NCBI GenBank assembly: GCA_016180845.1
Contig: JACPAK010000009.1
Location: 1 to 64,000 of the forward strand
DNA: 64,000 nt
Direction: 5' to 3'
DNA from: Deltaproteobacteria bacterium
Lineage (GTDB): Bacteria > UBA10199 > JACPAL01
Part shown: positions 41,544 to 51,670 of the stretch, in pieces
Layout: the number at the start of each line of letters is the position of its first letter
Numbering within the stretch: the first letter of the stretch is position 1
Program-made: the position numbers and the translations under genes
The notes under the pieces: generated by a model
Told to the model about the DNA's origin: nothing
The model's database searches: none
What the model saw: the letters and a program-made list of their open reading frames with translations, nothing else

Positions 41544-43333
41544 GCTCTAGATTTCTTGGTCTTTTGAAGGCTTGCCTTCACGATCTCCCTTTTTCCACCG
41601 AAAATTTTGACGTCACGCCGCCACTCCTCATACCCCTCCAATTGGAGAACGACCTCAAAAGTTGTTTCCGGGGGGAGGCGACGACGTTCAAAGGGGGTCT
41701 GGCCAACCCGCTTTCCGTTTAAATAAACGGCGGCCTTCGGAGGCAGGGAATCGATCTCAAGATCGCCGAAATTGATCTCTAATTTTGCGGCAAGCTCGGT
41801 TGTTTCCTTTGATTTGATGTCGAAGGTCGACTCCCAAAATCGATATTTCTCCAAATGGAGCCCGATTTTCTGGTGATCGCGAGGGGGGAGTTCGACCTTT
41901 GCCGGGGTGATCCACTCCGTTTTTTTATCGTTTAAAAAAACGATCGCACCGGGTGGCTCTGATTCAATTTTTAGAAAACCGTTGGGAGGTGGTTCAACGA
42001 CCGAGGGCAATTTTGGCGGAAGAGGTTTTTCGGCAATTTCTTTTTCAATGGGGGGCTGAATCGTCTCGGACAATGAGGTGAGGTACGATGAGGCTGTCTT
42101 GATCTGGCGCGAGATCCAGGGGGCTGCCTCGATTCCGATCAGGGCCAAGGCAATAACTCCGAGGCCGATCGCACCGATCCGCGCGATTTTTTGGAGACGA
42201 GGCAGGATCAATTTATAAAAAGAGACCTTCTCCTCAGAACTCTCTGGAGGGGAGACGGAAGGGACCTCGTAGATCTCATCCATGGCGAGGTTTTTTCGGA
42301 TCACGTTTGAAGAGGCGGCAGCGGTCGGCTCGCTTAAAGACTCCTCTTCTTTCTCGGTCGCTGTGGGTGTGTGGGGGATCGGTGTCTCGCTCATTTTCTG
42401 GGCCAGTTCCGGGAAGATCTGTGCGAGATATTTGACCAGCTCCCTTGGTGAGAATTCCGGATATTGGGTAACCAGATAACGGGTGAGATCGCCATGAAAC
42501 TCGAGGGCGGTCTGATACCGTTTTTCGCGATCTTTGGCGAGCGCCTTCAGCACAAGACGATCGAGCTCTTTGGTGACCTTGTCTCGCAGTTGGGAGGGGA
42601 GGGGGACTTTCGCCTTCTTGACCCTCGAGATCGTCTCGCGGTTATTTTTCCCTTTGAAGAGTCTTTCACCGGTCAAGAGTTCAAAAAGGATCACGCCGAG
42701 CGAGAAGATGTCGGTACGATGATCCAGTTTCCCCCCCTCGGCATGTTCAGGGGACATGTAGGCAAATTTTCCCTTCAAGATACCGGAGTCGGTTGTGGAG
42801 ACCTTTGTTTTGGCCTTCGCAATTCCAAAATCGATGATCTTCACTGTTCCGGAGGTCGAAAGGATGATGTTTTGCGGACTGATGTCGCGATGAACAATAT
42901 GAAGCGGATTTCCCTGATCGTCGGTTTTTCGATGCATATAGTCGAGGCCGTTGGCAATCTCCGCACAAAGCCAGAGCGCATACGCAACCGGCATGCGTCG
43001 ATTCAGATTTCGGAGTCTCTTCATGATATGGGAGAGGGTCTTGCCATCGACATATTCCATGACGATGAAGTAGTCGTCCGCGACCTTCCCGAGATCATAG
43101 ATCTGGGCGATATTGCCATGGGAGAGCATGACCGCGATCTTCGCCTCATCGATCAGCATCTCGACGAACTCAGGAGAGGCGGCGATCTGCGGGAGGATCC
43201 GTTTGATCACGACCGGTTTTTCGATCCCCTCGAAGTCACGCGCCCGTCCGCGGAAGATCTCCGCCATCCCGCCTTGCGCGATCTTCTCCACCAGCTGGTA
43301 CTGGCCAAATTGATGTTCTTCGGGTTCAGGCAT
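41534..43333 (-). CDS. Ser/Thr protein kinase with two PEGA repeats
   Basis: A 599-residue membrane kinase. Residues 10-290: Hanks-type kinase (KIAQGGMAEIFRGRA glycine loop, VVIKR Lys, IVHRDISPQNII catalytic loop, KIIDFGIAKA, MSPEHAEGGKLDHRTDIFSL). One membrane helix near residue 395 (IGAIGLGVIALALIGIEAAP). Outside it are two PEGA repeats (LKIESEPPGAIVFLNDKK; LEIDSLPPKAAVYLNGKR). It probably senses an envelope signal. The ATG has no Shine-Dalgarno. Confidence 0.93.
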   Translation of the reverse strand: MPEPEEHQFGQYQLVEKIAQGGMAEIFRGRARDFEGIEKPVVIKRILPQIAASPEFVEMLIDEAKIAVMLSHGNIAQIYDLGKVADDYFIVMEYVDGKTLSHIMKRLRNLNRRMPVAYALWLCAEIANGLDYMHRKTDDQGNPLHIVHRDISPQNIILSTSGTVKIIDFGIAKAKTKVSTTDSGILKGKFAYMSPEHAEGGKLDHRTDIFSLGVILFELLTGERLFKGKNNRETISRVKKAKVPLPSQLRDKVTKELDRLVLKALAKDREKRYQTALEFHGDLTRYLVTQYPEFSPRELVKYLAQIFPELAQKMSETPIPHTPTATEKEEESLSEPTAAASSNVIRKNLAMDEIYEVPSVSPPESSEEKVSFYKLILPRLQKIARIGAIGLGVIALALIGIEAAPWISRQIKTASSYLTSLSETIQPPIEKEIAEKPLPPKLPSVVEPPPNGFLKIESEPPGAIVFLNDKKTEWITPAKVELPPRDHQKIGLHLEKYRFWESTFDIKSKETTELAAKLEINFGDLEIDSLPPKAAVYLNGKRVGQTPFERRRLPPETTFEVVLQLEGYEEWRRDVKIFGGKREIVKASLQKTKKSRALR

Positions 43334-43344
43334 AGGAAATTCGA

Positions 43345-43372
43345 ATTCTAAGGAAATTCTTTAAAATATCAA
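43345..43372 (-). promoter_or_regulatory. Promoter of the PEGA kinase gene, apparently leaderless
   Basis: On the minus strand TTGATA (43372-43367), 16-base spacer, TAGAAT (43350-43345). The expected start near 43338 lies five bases before ATG 43333, and the sequence between (TTTCCT) is not a ribosome-binding site. Confidence 0.6.
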
Positions 43373-43378
43373 TAAATT

Positions 43379-43393
43379 ATGCTAGGTTAGCAT
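43379..43393. promoter_or_regulatory. Palindrome in the kinase/sctU divergent region
   Basis: ATGCTA GGT TAGCAT: perfect 6-bp arms with a three-base centre, midway in the 94-base region between the divergent kinase and sctU genes and just upstream of the kinase -35. A dimeric regulator could act on both promoters from here. No matching protein is evident. Confidence 0.5.
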
Positions 43394-43427
43394 CTTGGGG
43401 GTCTTAGTAAGACGATAATTATAGTAT

Positions 43428-44498
43428 ATGGCCGAGCAAGGATCATCTCAGGAAAAGACCGAACAACCAACACCGAAGCGTCTTAGAGACGCGCGGAAGA
43501 AGGGTCAGGTCTTCAAGAGCCGCGATCTGGAGACGGTAGTTGTCATGATCGCCGCCTTTGCGGCGCTCGTTTTTTCACGATCGTACATGGTGGGAGAGCT
43601 CCGACGCCTCATGGAGCTTATCTTTAAAGAGGTTGGTCACGCCGATTTTCAAATGGGGCTGATCTACCAGCTCGGCTATGCCTCACTCATCACGCTTGTC
43701 AAAATCAGTGTCCCCTTTTTGACGACAGTCGTTGTCGTGGCAGCCCTTGTCGGTTTTTTGCAGGTCGGGCCTGTGTTTTCGATTGAGCCGCTGAAGCCCC
43801 AGACAAAACGCCTCAATGCGATCGAGAATCTGAAGAACATGCTGAAACCGAAGATTCTGTTTGAGCTGGCCAAGAATGTCTTCAAGGTGGTTGTCGTTTT
43901 TTTGATTGCCTATCTAGTGGTGAAAGGGATGCTCGAACCTTTCCTTCTCTCTGTGACGGTTCCCCTCGACGGCTCTTCGAAACTGGGCTCGATCATGTTG
44001 GTTCGGTTTCTGCTCCGTTTCTTTATCTTTTTTATGATCCTCGCGATCCTCGATCTGATGATGCAGCGGAGGGAATATATCAAAAATTTGAAGATGACGA
44101 AGGAAGAGGTGAAGAGGGAATACAAGGAGGATGAGGGGGATCCCCTGATCCGTTCCCAGAGAAAACAACTGCATATGGAAATGGCGATGGGGGATGTGCG
44201 GCAGCAGGTGAAAAATGCCGATGTGGTGATCACGAACCCAACGCACCTCGCGATCGCGCTGAAATATGACAAGGTCGAGATGATCGCGCCTCAAATCGTC
44301 GCGAAGGGACAGCGACTCTTCGCCGAATTTATCAAACAATTGGCAGAGGAATACGAAATCCCGGTTGTCCGAAACATCCCGCTCGCCTGGTCTCTGATTG
44401 AGCTTGATATCGGTGATGAGGTTCCTGAGAATCTCTATCTCGCCGTCGCCGAGGTGCTCACCTTTGTTTACAAGTTAAAACAGCAGAAAGAGGAATAG
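43428..44498 (+). CDS. sctU: SctU/FlhB-family type III secretion switch protein
   Basis: A 356-residue FlhB/YscU protein: KTEQPTPKRLRDARKKGQVF start, four membrane helices, and a cytoplasmic domain with the autocleavage site NPTH (VVITNPTHLAIALKYD), followed by VVRNIPLAW. It switches substrate class in flagellar and injectisome export. No other secretion or flagellar gene is in the window, so FlhB and SctU cannot be fully separated. No Shine-Dalgarno; a GATAAT box (43414-43419) lies nine bases before ATG. Confidence 0.88.
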   Translation: MAEQGSSQEKTEQPTPKRLRDARKKGQVFKSRDLETVVVMIAAFAALVFSRSYMVGELRRLMELIFKEVGHADFQMGLIYQLGYASLITLVKISVPFLTTVVVVAALVGFLQVGPVFSIEPLKPQTKRLNAIENLKNMLKPKILFELAKNVFKVVVVFLIAYLVVKGMLEPFLLSVTVPLDGSSKLGSIMLVRFLLRFFIFFMILAILDLMMQRREYIKNLKMTKEEVKREYKEDEGDPLIRSQRKQLHMEMAMGDVRQQVKNADVVITNPTHLAIALKYDKVEMIAPQIVAKGQRLFAEFIKQLAEEYEIPVVRNIPLAWSLIELDIGDEVPENLYLAVAEVLTFVYKLKQQKEE

Positions 44499-44613
44499 GT
44501 TCTTACTTTTCCCTTGCAAAACCCTTTAATTTTGTGGAATTAGACACACTTCGCGCTCAGAGAGGGAAACCGGGCAAACCTTCTAAGAAGCCGAAATTAT
44601 TAAGGAAAAATAT

Positions 44614-45474
44614 ATGATCGAAATATCGATTCGCGAGATGCTTGAAGCGGGGGCCCATTTTGGGCACCAGACCCAGTATTGGAATCCCAAAATGAAGCCG
44701 TTTATTTATGGGGCGAAGAATGGGGTTCATATCATTGATTTGCAGAAGACCCAGCCGCTTTTTGAAGAGTCCTGTCGTTATTTGGTAAAGGTCGTGAGTG
44801 AGGGGGGGGATATCCTCTTTGCTGGAACTAAGAGACAGGCCCAGTCGATCGTCGAAGACGAGGCGAAGCGTTGCAATATGTTCTATGTGAACAAACGTTG
44901 GCTTGGTGGGACCCTCACCAATTTCAGGACGATCAAGGCCTCATTGATGCGTTTAAAAGATTTAGAGAAGAAAATGGCCGAGGGGGGATTCGAAGTTCTG
45001 ACGAAGCGAGAGAAACTGGAGATTGAGAGAGAAATTAAAGACCTTCAGTCAAGTTTCGGTGGTATCAAAGAAATGACGCGGCTTCCCCAAGTGATTTTCC
45101 TGATCGATGCCCAAAAGGAGCAGATTGCGTTGCAAGAGGCGGTTCGTTTGAAGATTCCGGTTGTCGCGCTTGCCGATACGAATTGTAACCCGAATGGGAT
45201 CGATTATCTGATCCCGGCCAATGATGATGCGTTGAAGTCAATTCGTTATTTTTGTCACAAGGTGGCGGATGCCTGTCTTGAGGGGCTTGATCAGAGGGGG
45301 ACCGTGATGCGTGAGAAGGTGAAGGAGGGTGAGTCTCTCGTGAAAGAGGCTGTTATTGGAACCCGCGGCCATGCCTATGTCTCCCGACCGGAATCTTATG
45401 AAAAAGAGGGGGTCGGCCAGTACAGTTCCGAGCAGGCCTTTGCTGATGAGAAGGAAAAGGACAAGGAGCCTTGA
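44614..45474 (+). CDS. rpsB: 30S ribosomal protein S2
   Basis: A 286-residue S2: REMLEAGAHFGHQTQYWNPK, FIYGAKNGVHIIDLQKT, VNKRWLGGTLTNFRTIK and PVVALADTNCNPNGIDYLIP. A C-terminal tail of about 45 charged residues extends past the core. It opens the rpsB-tsf-pyrH-frr operon. The 115-base region before it holds AAGGAAAAATAT as ribosome-binding site and a possible TTGCAA -35 (44514-44519) without a convincing -10; no known leader structure was recognised. Confidence 0.97.
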   Translation: MIEISIREMLEAGAHFGHQTQYWNPKMKPFIYGAKNGVHIIDLQKTQPLFEESCRYLVKVVSEGGDILFAGTKRQAQSIVEDEAKRCNMFYVNKRWLGGTLTNFRTIKASLMRLKDLEKKMAEGGFEVLTKREKLEIEREIKDLQSSFGGIKEMTRLPQVIFLIDAQKEQIALQEAVRLKIPVVALADTNCNPNGIDYLIPANDDALKSIRYFCHKVADACLEGLDQRGTVMREKVKEGESLVKEAVIGTRGHAYVSRPESYEKEGVGQYSSEQAFADEKEKDKEP

Positions 45475-45476
45475 AA

Positions 45477-46331
45477 ATGGAGATCAGTGCAGAAAAGGTA
45501 AAAGAGCTTCGCGAGCGGTCAGGGGCTGGAATTATGGACTGCAAGAAGGCGCTTCACGAGACTGGTGGTGATCTTCAAGAGGCGATTGATTATTTGCGAA
45601 AACAGGGGATCGTTAAGGCGAGCAAAAAAACAGGTCGTTCTGCCGAAGAAGGTTTGGTCGGTCTTTCTGTTTCTCCTGATGGAAGCGAGGCAAGTCTCGT
45701 CGAAGTGAATTGCGAGACTGATTTCGTGGCGCGAACCGATCAATTTCAGCATTTTGTTAAAGAGGTGAGTAACGTGGTTCTGAAAAATGGGCCCGCCGAT
45801 CTGAATCTTCTCTTATCAGAGAAGATGAATCAGGAGAGTGTGGAAGAGGATTTGAAGGCCTTGATCGCCCGACTTGGGGAAAACATGGTGATCCGCCGTT
45901 TTGTAAAAATTTCGGCTCATCTGAAGGACCAGGAAAGGGTAGGGGCCTATCTGCATGCAGGTTCCAAGATAGGTTCTCTGGTTCGAGTTCGTGGAGACAA
46001 GGTGACCGAAGAGGTTTGTCGGAATATCTCCATGCATGTGGCGGCGATGCATCCTGCTTATATCCATCGAGAGATGGTTCCGCTTTCTGTGATTGATAAG
46101 GAGCGGGAAATTATTAACAGCTCTCCTGAACTCACGGGCAAACCACCAGCAGTCCTTGAAAAGATCGTTAACGGGAAGCTTTCTCGATACTACAGTGATG
46201 TCTGCTTGATTGAGCAACCTTACGTGAAAGATACCTCGGGGAAGAAAACAGTGGGACAGTATCTGAAAGAGATTGATCCGAAGGCAGAAGTTTTGGAAAT
46301 GGTGAGATTTCAAGTTGGCGGGCCACTCTAG
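45477..46331 (+). CDS. tsf: Elongation factor Ts
   Basis: A 284-residue nucleotide-exchange factor for EF-Tu: VKELRERSGAGIMDCKKALH, then the core VEVNCETDFVART and the MHVAAMHPAYIHREMVP segment, and a final PYVKDTSGKKTVGQYLKE. ATG 45477 is used; TTG 45471 is in frame but overlaps the rpsB stop. AAGGAG lies nine bases upstream. Family length is normal. Confidence 0.97.
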   Translation: MEISAEKVKELRERSGAGIMDCKKALHETGGDLQEAIDYLRKQGIVKASKKTGRSAEEGLVGLSVSPDGSEASLVEVNCETDFVARTDQFQHFVKEVSNVVLKNGPADLNLLLSEKMNQESVEEDLKALIARLGENMVIRRFVKISAHLKDQERVGAYLHAGSKIGSLVRVRGDKVTEEVCRNISMHVAAMHPAYIHREMVPLSVIDKEREIINSSPELTGKPPAVLEKIVNGKLSRYYSDVCLIEQPYVKDTSGKKTVGQYLKEIDPKAEVLEMVRFQVGGPL

Positions 46332-47075
<744 letters not shown>

Positions 47076-47085
47076 GGGGGATGCT

Positions 47086-47643
47086 ATGGATAAAAAATCT
47101 CTTGATGAATGTAAAAGTAGGATGACGAAGGCGGTGGAAAGTTTGAAGGGGGATTTTTCAAAAATCCGTGCCGGACGCGCCACTCCTTCTTTGCTTGATG
47201 GGGTGCGTGTTGAATACTACGGGAACAAAATGCCAATGAATCAGGTCGCCACGATTTCCGTTTCGGACAGCCGGACCCTTCTTATTTCTCCATGGGATAA
47301 GGCAGCCCTTTCGGAAATTGAAAAGGCTATTCTGAAATCAGATCTGGGTCTCACGCCGATCAATGATGGTAAGGTGGTCCGGATTTCTCTTCCGATTCCA
47401 ACAGAAGAAAGAAGAAAAGAGCTGGTCAAACAGGCCAAAAAAACTTCTGAAGAGGCGCGGGTTTCTGTGCGCAATATTCGGAGAGAGATCAATGAAGCTG
47501 TAAAGGCTCAGCAAAAGGAAGGGAAAATTTCCGAGGATGATCTGAGAAGGACAGAGACTGAAATCCAAAAATTGACGGATCAATTTATTGTACAAGTTGA
47601 TCAGTTGCTGTCTCACAAAGAAAAAGAAATCATGGAAGTCTAA
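47086..47643 (+). CDS. frr: Ribosome recycling factor
   Basis: A 185-residue RRF: FSKIRAGRATPSLLDGVRVE, MNQVATISVSDSRTLLISPW and the long C-terminal helices (KQAKKTSEEARVSVRNIRRE). With EF-G it splits post-termination ribosomes. GAGGGGGATGCT precedes the ATG. Normal length and position. Confidence 0.97.
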   Translation: MDKKSLDECKSRMTKAVESLKGDFSKIRAGRATPSLLDGVRVEYYGNKMPMNQVATISVSDSRTLLISPWDKAALSEIEKAILKSDLGLTPINDGKVVRISLPIPTEERRKELVKQAKKTSEEARVSVRNIRREINEAVKAQQKEGKISEDDLRRTETEIQKLTDQFIVQVDQLLSHKEKEIMEV

Positions 47644-47645
47644 TC

Positions 47646-48377
47646 ATGAATCTTGATCTCAAAAAACTCCCCCAGCATATCGCTATCATCATGGACGGCA
47701 ATGGCCGTTGGGCCAAGAGTCGAGGTTCCCTACGGGTCGATGGGCATTATCGTGGGGCGGATCGTGTTGATGAGATTGTCACCTGTTGTCGCGAGTTGGG
47801 GATTCGGTATCTTACCCTTTATGCTTTTTCGATGGAAAATTGGGCGAGACCCAAGGCGGAGATCGATGCCTTGATGGCCCTTCTGAAGGAGTTTCTGATC
47901 ATCAAGAGAGAGAAGCTTGTGAAGAACGAGATCCGGATGGTTTCGATCGGTGATACGGAGCGTCTTCCCGTGGAAGTGCTGGAAACGTTGCGTGAAACCG
48001 AACGACTCACGGCAGGGTTTGACAAAATGGTCTTAAACCTCGCCTTGTCCTACAGTGCCCGTGATGAAATCATGCGGGCTGTGAATACGCTTCTTCGAGA
48101 AAAAGAGGAGGGGAAGTTCCGGGATAATTTTATCTCTGTGGATCGTTTCCATGAATACCTCGACACAGCGGGGATGCCCGATCCCGATCTTGTGATACGG
48201 ACAAGTGGAGAACATCGAATCAGCAATTTTCTTCTTTGGCAATCGGCCTACGCCGAGCTTTATTTCAGTGATACCTTTTGGCCTGATTTTGGTCGGGAGT
48301 CGCTCTGTCAGGCGATCGAGGAATATCAAAGTCGTGAACGCCGATTCGGTCGGACATCAGAACAGTTGAGGAGGTAA
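47646..48377 (+). CDS. uppS: Undecaprenyl diphosphate synthase
   Basis: A 243-residue cis-prenyltransferase: HIAIIMDGNGRWAKSRG with the catalytic Asp, LTLYAFSMENWARPKAEID, and RTSGEHRISNFLLWQSAYAE. It makes the C55 lipid carrier for peptidoglycan and O-antigen. Start ATG lies two bases after the frr stop. The cluster frr-uppS-cdsA-dxr-rseP is widely conserved. Confidence 0.96.
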   Translation: MNLDLKKLPQHIAIIMDGNGRWAKSRGSLRVDGHYRGADRVDEIVTCCRELGIRYLTLYAFSMENWARPKAEIDALMALLKEFLIIKREKLVKNEIRMVSIGDTERLPVEVLETLRETERLTAGFDKMVLNLALSYSARDEIMRAVNTLLREKEEGKFRDNFISVDRFHEYLDTAGMPDPDLVIRTSGEHRISNFLLWQSAYAELYFSDTFWPDFGRESLCQAIEEYQSRERRFGRTSEQLRR

Positions 48378-48380
48378 CTC

Positions 48381-49178
48381 TTGTTTCAGAGGATCCTTTC
48401 CGTCCTGATTGCCGTTCCGCTGGTCCTGGGTGTCCTTTTTTCTCCGTGGCCGAATCTTTTCAAATCTCTCGTGGTTCTCTGCCAGATCTTTGCCCTTCAT
48501 GAATATGCCCGTTTGGTTCACCTTCGGCCAAGAGATCAGAAGGGGTGTCTCGTGCTTGGGGCGATCTTTAGCCTCTCGCTGGCCTTTGTGCCTCTTTCGA
48601 CCGATGGTCTTTTGCTCGAGATTGCTTTTCTCGTCGTCGCCATCTTTTTTTATTTTCTTCTCTGGCATGAAACCCTTGAGGGGGTGGGACAATCAATCAG
48701 TCTCATGTTGTTGGGACTTTTCTATGTCGGTCTCTTTCCCTCTTTCATTGCCCAAATGCGGGATCTCCCTCAGGGTTCGATCTGGATCCTTCTTCTTTTG
48801 GCTGTGACCTGGCTCAATGATACCTTCGCTTATTTTGCAGGGCACTGGTGGGGAAGGAGAAAGCTGGCCCCCAAGGTTTCACCGGGCAAGACGTGGGAAG
48901 GTTTTTGGGGAGGGTTTGTCGGGAGTTTTGTTGGTTTTCTTATTGTCTGGCATTTCTTTGATCTTCCAGTTCCCCTTTCTTTTGGGATTTTATTGTCGGT
49001 AATCGTTGGCATTGTGGCCCCCATGGGGGATCTCTCAGAGTCGCTCCTCAAAAGAGGATTTGGTGTGAAGGACTCAGGACATCTGATCCCGGGGCATGGC
49101 GGAATCTTGGACCGTATTGATGCCTTGTTGTTTGTGGCGCCGGTGGTGTATGCATTTGCAAAATATTTTAGCGGGTAA
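48381..49178 (+). CDS. cdsA: Phosphatidate cytidylyltransferase
   Basis: A 265-residue membrane enzyme with about seven helices making CDP-diacylglycerol from phosphatidate and CTP. The C-terminal signature DLSESLLKRGFGVKDSGHLI followed by PGHGGILDRIDALL is complete; SPGKTWEGFWGG is also typical. The start is TTG 48381 after GAGGAGG. Its product feeds PssA (encoded at 55276) in phosphatidylethanolamine synthesis. Confidence 0.95.
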   Translation: MFQRILSVLIAVPLVLGVLFSPWPNLFKSLVVLCQIFALHEYARLVHLRPRDQKGCLVLGAIFSLSLAFVPLSTDGLLLEIAFLVVAIFFYFLLWHETLEGVGQSISLMLLGLFYVGLFPSFIAQMRDLPQGSIWILLLLAVTWLNDTFAYFAGHWWGRRKLAPKVSPGKTWEGFWGGFVGSFVGFLIVWHFFDLPVPLSFGILLSVIVGIVAPMGDLSESLLKRGFGVKDSGHLIPGHGGILDRIDALLFVAPVVYAFAKYFSG

Positions 49179-49181
49179 CAG

Positions 49182-50321
49182 ATGAAAAAAATTACCATCT
49201 TGGGAAGCACCGGATCGATCGGCCGACAGGCGTTGGATGTGATCGCACGTCATCCTGATCGATTTTGCATGGAGGGGCTTGTTGCCGGAAGAAATCTGGA
49301 TCTCTTGGAGGATCAGATCCGGCGATTTCGACCTCGCTTCGTTTCAGTCGAGAAGCAAGAGGATGCGTTGCGACTCAAGGCGATCTTTGACAGTTCCTGC
49401 AAGATCTTGTGGGGGGAAGAGGGGGCTGTGGAGGTTGCTTCCGCATCCGATGCCGATCTCGTCCTTTCGGCAATCGTTGGGGCGGCTGGACTCAAGCCGA
49501 CTTATGAGGCGCTACGGGCCGGCAAGGATGTGGCGCTTGCCAATAAAGAGAGTCTTGTGATTGCGGGACCGATCATGACCACTTGTGCCCAGCAGACAGG
49601 GGCCAGGATCTTGCCCGTTGATAGTGAACATAGTGCCCTTTTTCAGGCCCTGTCTTGCGGGGATCGTTCTTCGGTTCGAAAACTGATCCTGACCGCTTCA
49701 GGAGGGCCTTTTTTCCAGAAGTCGAGGGAGGAGCTTGCAACAGTCTCTGTGGAGCAGGCGTTACGACACCCGAATTGGGACATGGGGGCGAAGATTACGA
49801 TTGATAGTGCCACTCTGATGAACAAGGGACTCGAGGTCATCGAGGCCCACTGGCTGTTTCAAACCGCTGTTGATCAGATCGATGTCGTTATCCATCCCCA
49901 GAGCATTGTTCACTCGCTCGTTGAATATTGTGATGGATCTGTGATTGCCCAGATGGGGACCCCCGACATGCGATGCGCGATCTCTTATGCCTTGGCCTAT
50001 CCAGAACGTGTGGAGTCCGGTGTGAAGTCACTGAAGTTGACAGAGATCGGCACCTTGAGTTTTTATGAGCCGGATTTTGAAAAATTTCGTTGTCTGAAGT
50101 TGGCCTGTGAGGTGGCGAGAGAGGGAGGGAGTCTGCCTGTGGTACTGAACGCCGCTAATGAAGTGGCTGTCAGCCTTTTTCTGGAACGGAAAATAGGTTT
50201 TCTTGATATTCCTCGCCTTGTCGAACAAACTTTGATACGTCACCAGAAGTTTTCCCTGAAAACACTGGATGAGGTGAAAGAGATTGACCGGTGGGCGCGG
50301 GAGACGACTCTACATTTATGA
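49182..50321 (+). CDS. dxr: 1-deoxy-D-xylulose 5-phosphate reductoisomerase
   Basis: A 379-residue NADPH enzyme of the MEP isoprenoid pathway: ITILGSTGSIGRQALDVIAR cofactor motif, LANKESLVIAG, PVDSEHSALFQAL with metal ligands, SGGPFF, MGAKITIDSATLMNKGLEVI and EAHWLF. Its products feed uppS. The stop overlaps rseP by four bases. Confidence 0.97.
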   Translation: MKKITILGSTGSIGRQALDVIARHPDRFCMEGLVAGRNLDLLEDQIRRFRPRFVSVEKQEDALRLKAIFDSSCKILWGEEGAVEVASASDADLVLSAIVGAAGLKPTYEALRAGKDVALANKESLVIAGPIMTTCAQQTGARILPVDSEHSALFQALSCGDRSSVRKLILTASGGPFFQKSREELATVSVEQALRHPNWDMGAKITIDSATLMNKGLEVIEAHWLFQTAVDQIDVVIHPQSIVHSLVEYCDGSVIAQMGTPDMRCAISYALAYPERVESGVKSLKLTEIGTLSFYEPDFEKFRCLKLACEVAREGGSLPVVLNAANEVAVSLFLERKIGFLDIPRLVEQTLIRHQKFSLKTLDEVKEIDRWARETTLHL

Positions 50322-51670
50322 CAATTCTTTCTTTTATCGTAGCGCTGGGGCTTTTGATCTTTATCCATGAGTTTGGGCATTTTTTAGTCGCGAAGTGGCA
50401 GAAGATCGGGGTGGAGAAGTTTTCTCTGGGTTTCGGTCCGAAACTTGTCGGGTTTCAATGGGGAGAGACGACCTATATGATCTCTCTCCTTCCTTTTGGT
50501 GGTTACGTAAAACTGCGTGGGGAAGAGGCCGAGTCGGCTGATTCCAACGATCCTTCCTCCTATGCCGCTCGACCCGTTGGTCATCGCTTTAGTGTGGTGT
50601 TTGCCGGCCCTTTCATGAATCTCCTCCTTGCGGCGATTTTGATGCCGATGGTTTTTCTCTTTGGAAGATCGGAGCCAGCCTTCTGGCAAGAGTCTCCTGT
50701 GATTGCCTCTATTCAAAAAGGGTCTCCTGCAGAGGCGATCGGTCTAAAAGTTGGCGATCGGCTCCTGCAGATTGCGGGGGAAGAAACCCCTCAGTGGAGG
50801 GATGTGAGTCAGGTGATCATCCTGCGTGGGGGGGATCGTATCAATCTTGTTGTTGATTCGGGTGGGCAGCAGATCACGAAGGAACTTGTTGTCGGAGAAG
50901 ATGACCTGACAAAGGGGGGCTATTTGGGAGTGGAGCCTACGCTCTTTATCGGGAATGAGCCGATTGTGGATGGTTTGGTTTCAGGGGGTGCGGCGGAAGA
51001 GGCCGGTTTTCAGGTGAATGACGAGGTGATCGCGATCGATGGAGAGAAGATTTTGTCCTGGAGCGAGATGACTTCCTTGATCAATGAAAAAGGAGGCAAA
51101 AAGCTTCAATTTCTTGTCAGACGTGCAGGAGCGGAGGTCACCCTCGAAGTTCAACCCCGACGTGACAAATCTCGTTGGGTTATCGGGATCCAAAAGGATT
51201 ATGAGAAGAGGGGACCTGAGATGGTTTTTCGTCGCTATCCCCTGACTGAGGCGATTACCTTGGGGATGCAGGAAAATATCCGACTCTCACAGATGACCCT
51301 TTTGGTCTTGGGGCGTCTGGTGACCTTCAAATTATCCTACAAAAGTCTGGGAGGGCCGATCCGGATTGCCCAGGCGTCTGGGGCTGCTGCCAAAGCAGGG
51401 CTTTCCAGTTTTCTCTTTTTCCTCGCCTTTCTTTCCCTCCAGTTGGGCTGGTTGAATTTCCTGCCGATTCCTGTTTTGGATGGCGGTCATCTTTTCTTTA
51501 TGGTCGTGGAAAAGGTGATCGGTCGTCCTGTGCCCCAGAAGTTGAGGTTAACTGCCGAACAGGCCGGTTTCGCGATTCTGATACTCTTGATGGTCCTTGT
51601 GACATTGCATGATGTGGAGAGTGTCTGGGGGCTAGGAAAAATTTTGGCCTGGTTCCGGAATTTGGTCTAA
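50318..51670 (+). CDS. rseP: Site-2 zinc metalloprotease RseP
   Basis: A 450-residue inner-membrane protease: zinc motif FIHEFGHFLVAK in the first helix, two PDZ domains (about residues 125-205 and 215-290) and the third zinc ligand in PIPVLDGGHLFF. It cleaves anti-sigma factors and remnant signal peptides. ATG 50318 overlaps the dxr stop (ATGA); an upstream in-frame start lies inside dxr. Confidence 0.95.
   Translation: MTILSFIVALGLLIFIHEFGHFLVAKWQKIGVEKFSLGFGPKLVGFQWGETTYMISLLPFGGYVKLRGEEAESADSNDPSSYAARPVGHRFSVVFAGPFMNLLLAAILMPMVFLFGRSEPAFWQESPVIASIQKGSPAEAIGLKVGDRLLQIAGEETPQWRDVSQVIILRGGDRINLVVDSGGQQITKELVVGEDDLTKGGYLGVEPTLFIGNEPIVDGLVSGGAAEEAGFQVNDEVIAIDGEKILSWSEMTSLINEKGGKKLQFLVRRAGAEVTLEVQPRRDKSRWVIGIQKDYEKRGPEMVFRRYPLTEAITLGMQENIRLSQMTLLVLGRLVTFKLSYKSLGGPIRIAQASGAAAKAGLSSFLFFLAFLSLQLGWLNFLPIPVLDGGHLFFMVVEKVIGRPVPQKLRLTAEQAGFAILILLMVLVTLHDVESVWGLGKILAWFRNLV

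Noticed and set aside
44499-44613. rpsB promoter and possible regulatory leader
   Set aside because: TTGCAA at 44514 has no matching -10 at proper spacing, and no known S2-leader structure could be recognised by eye.
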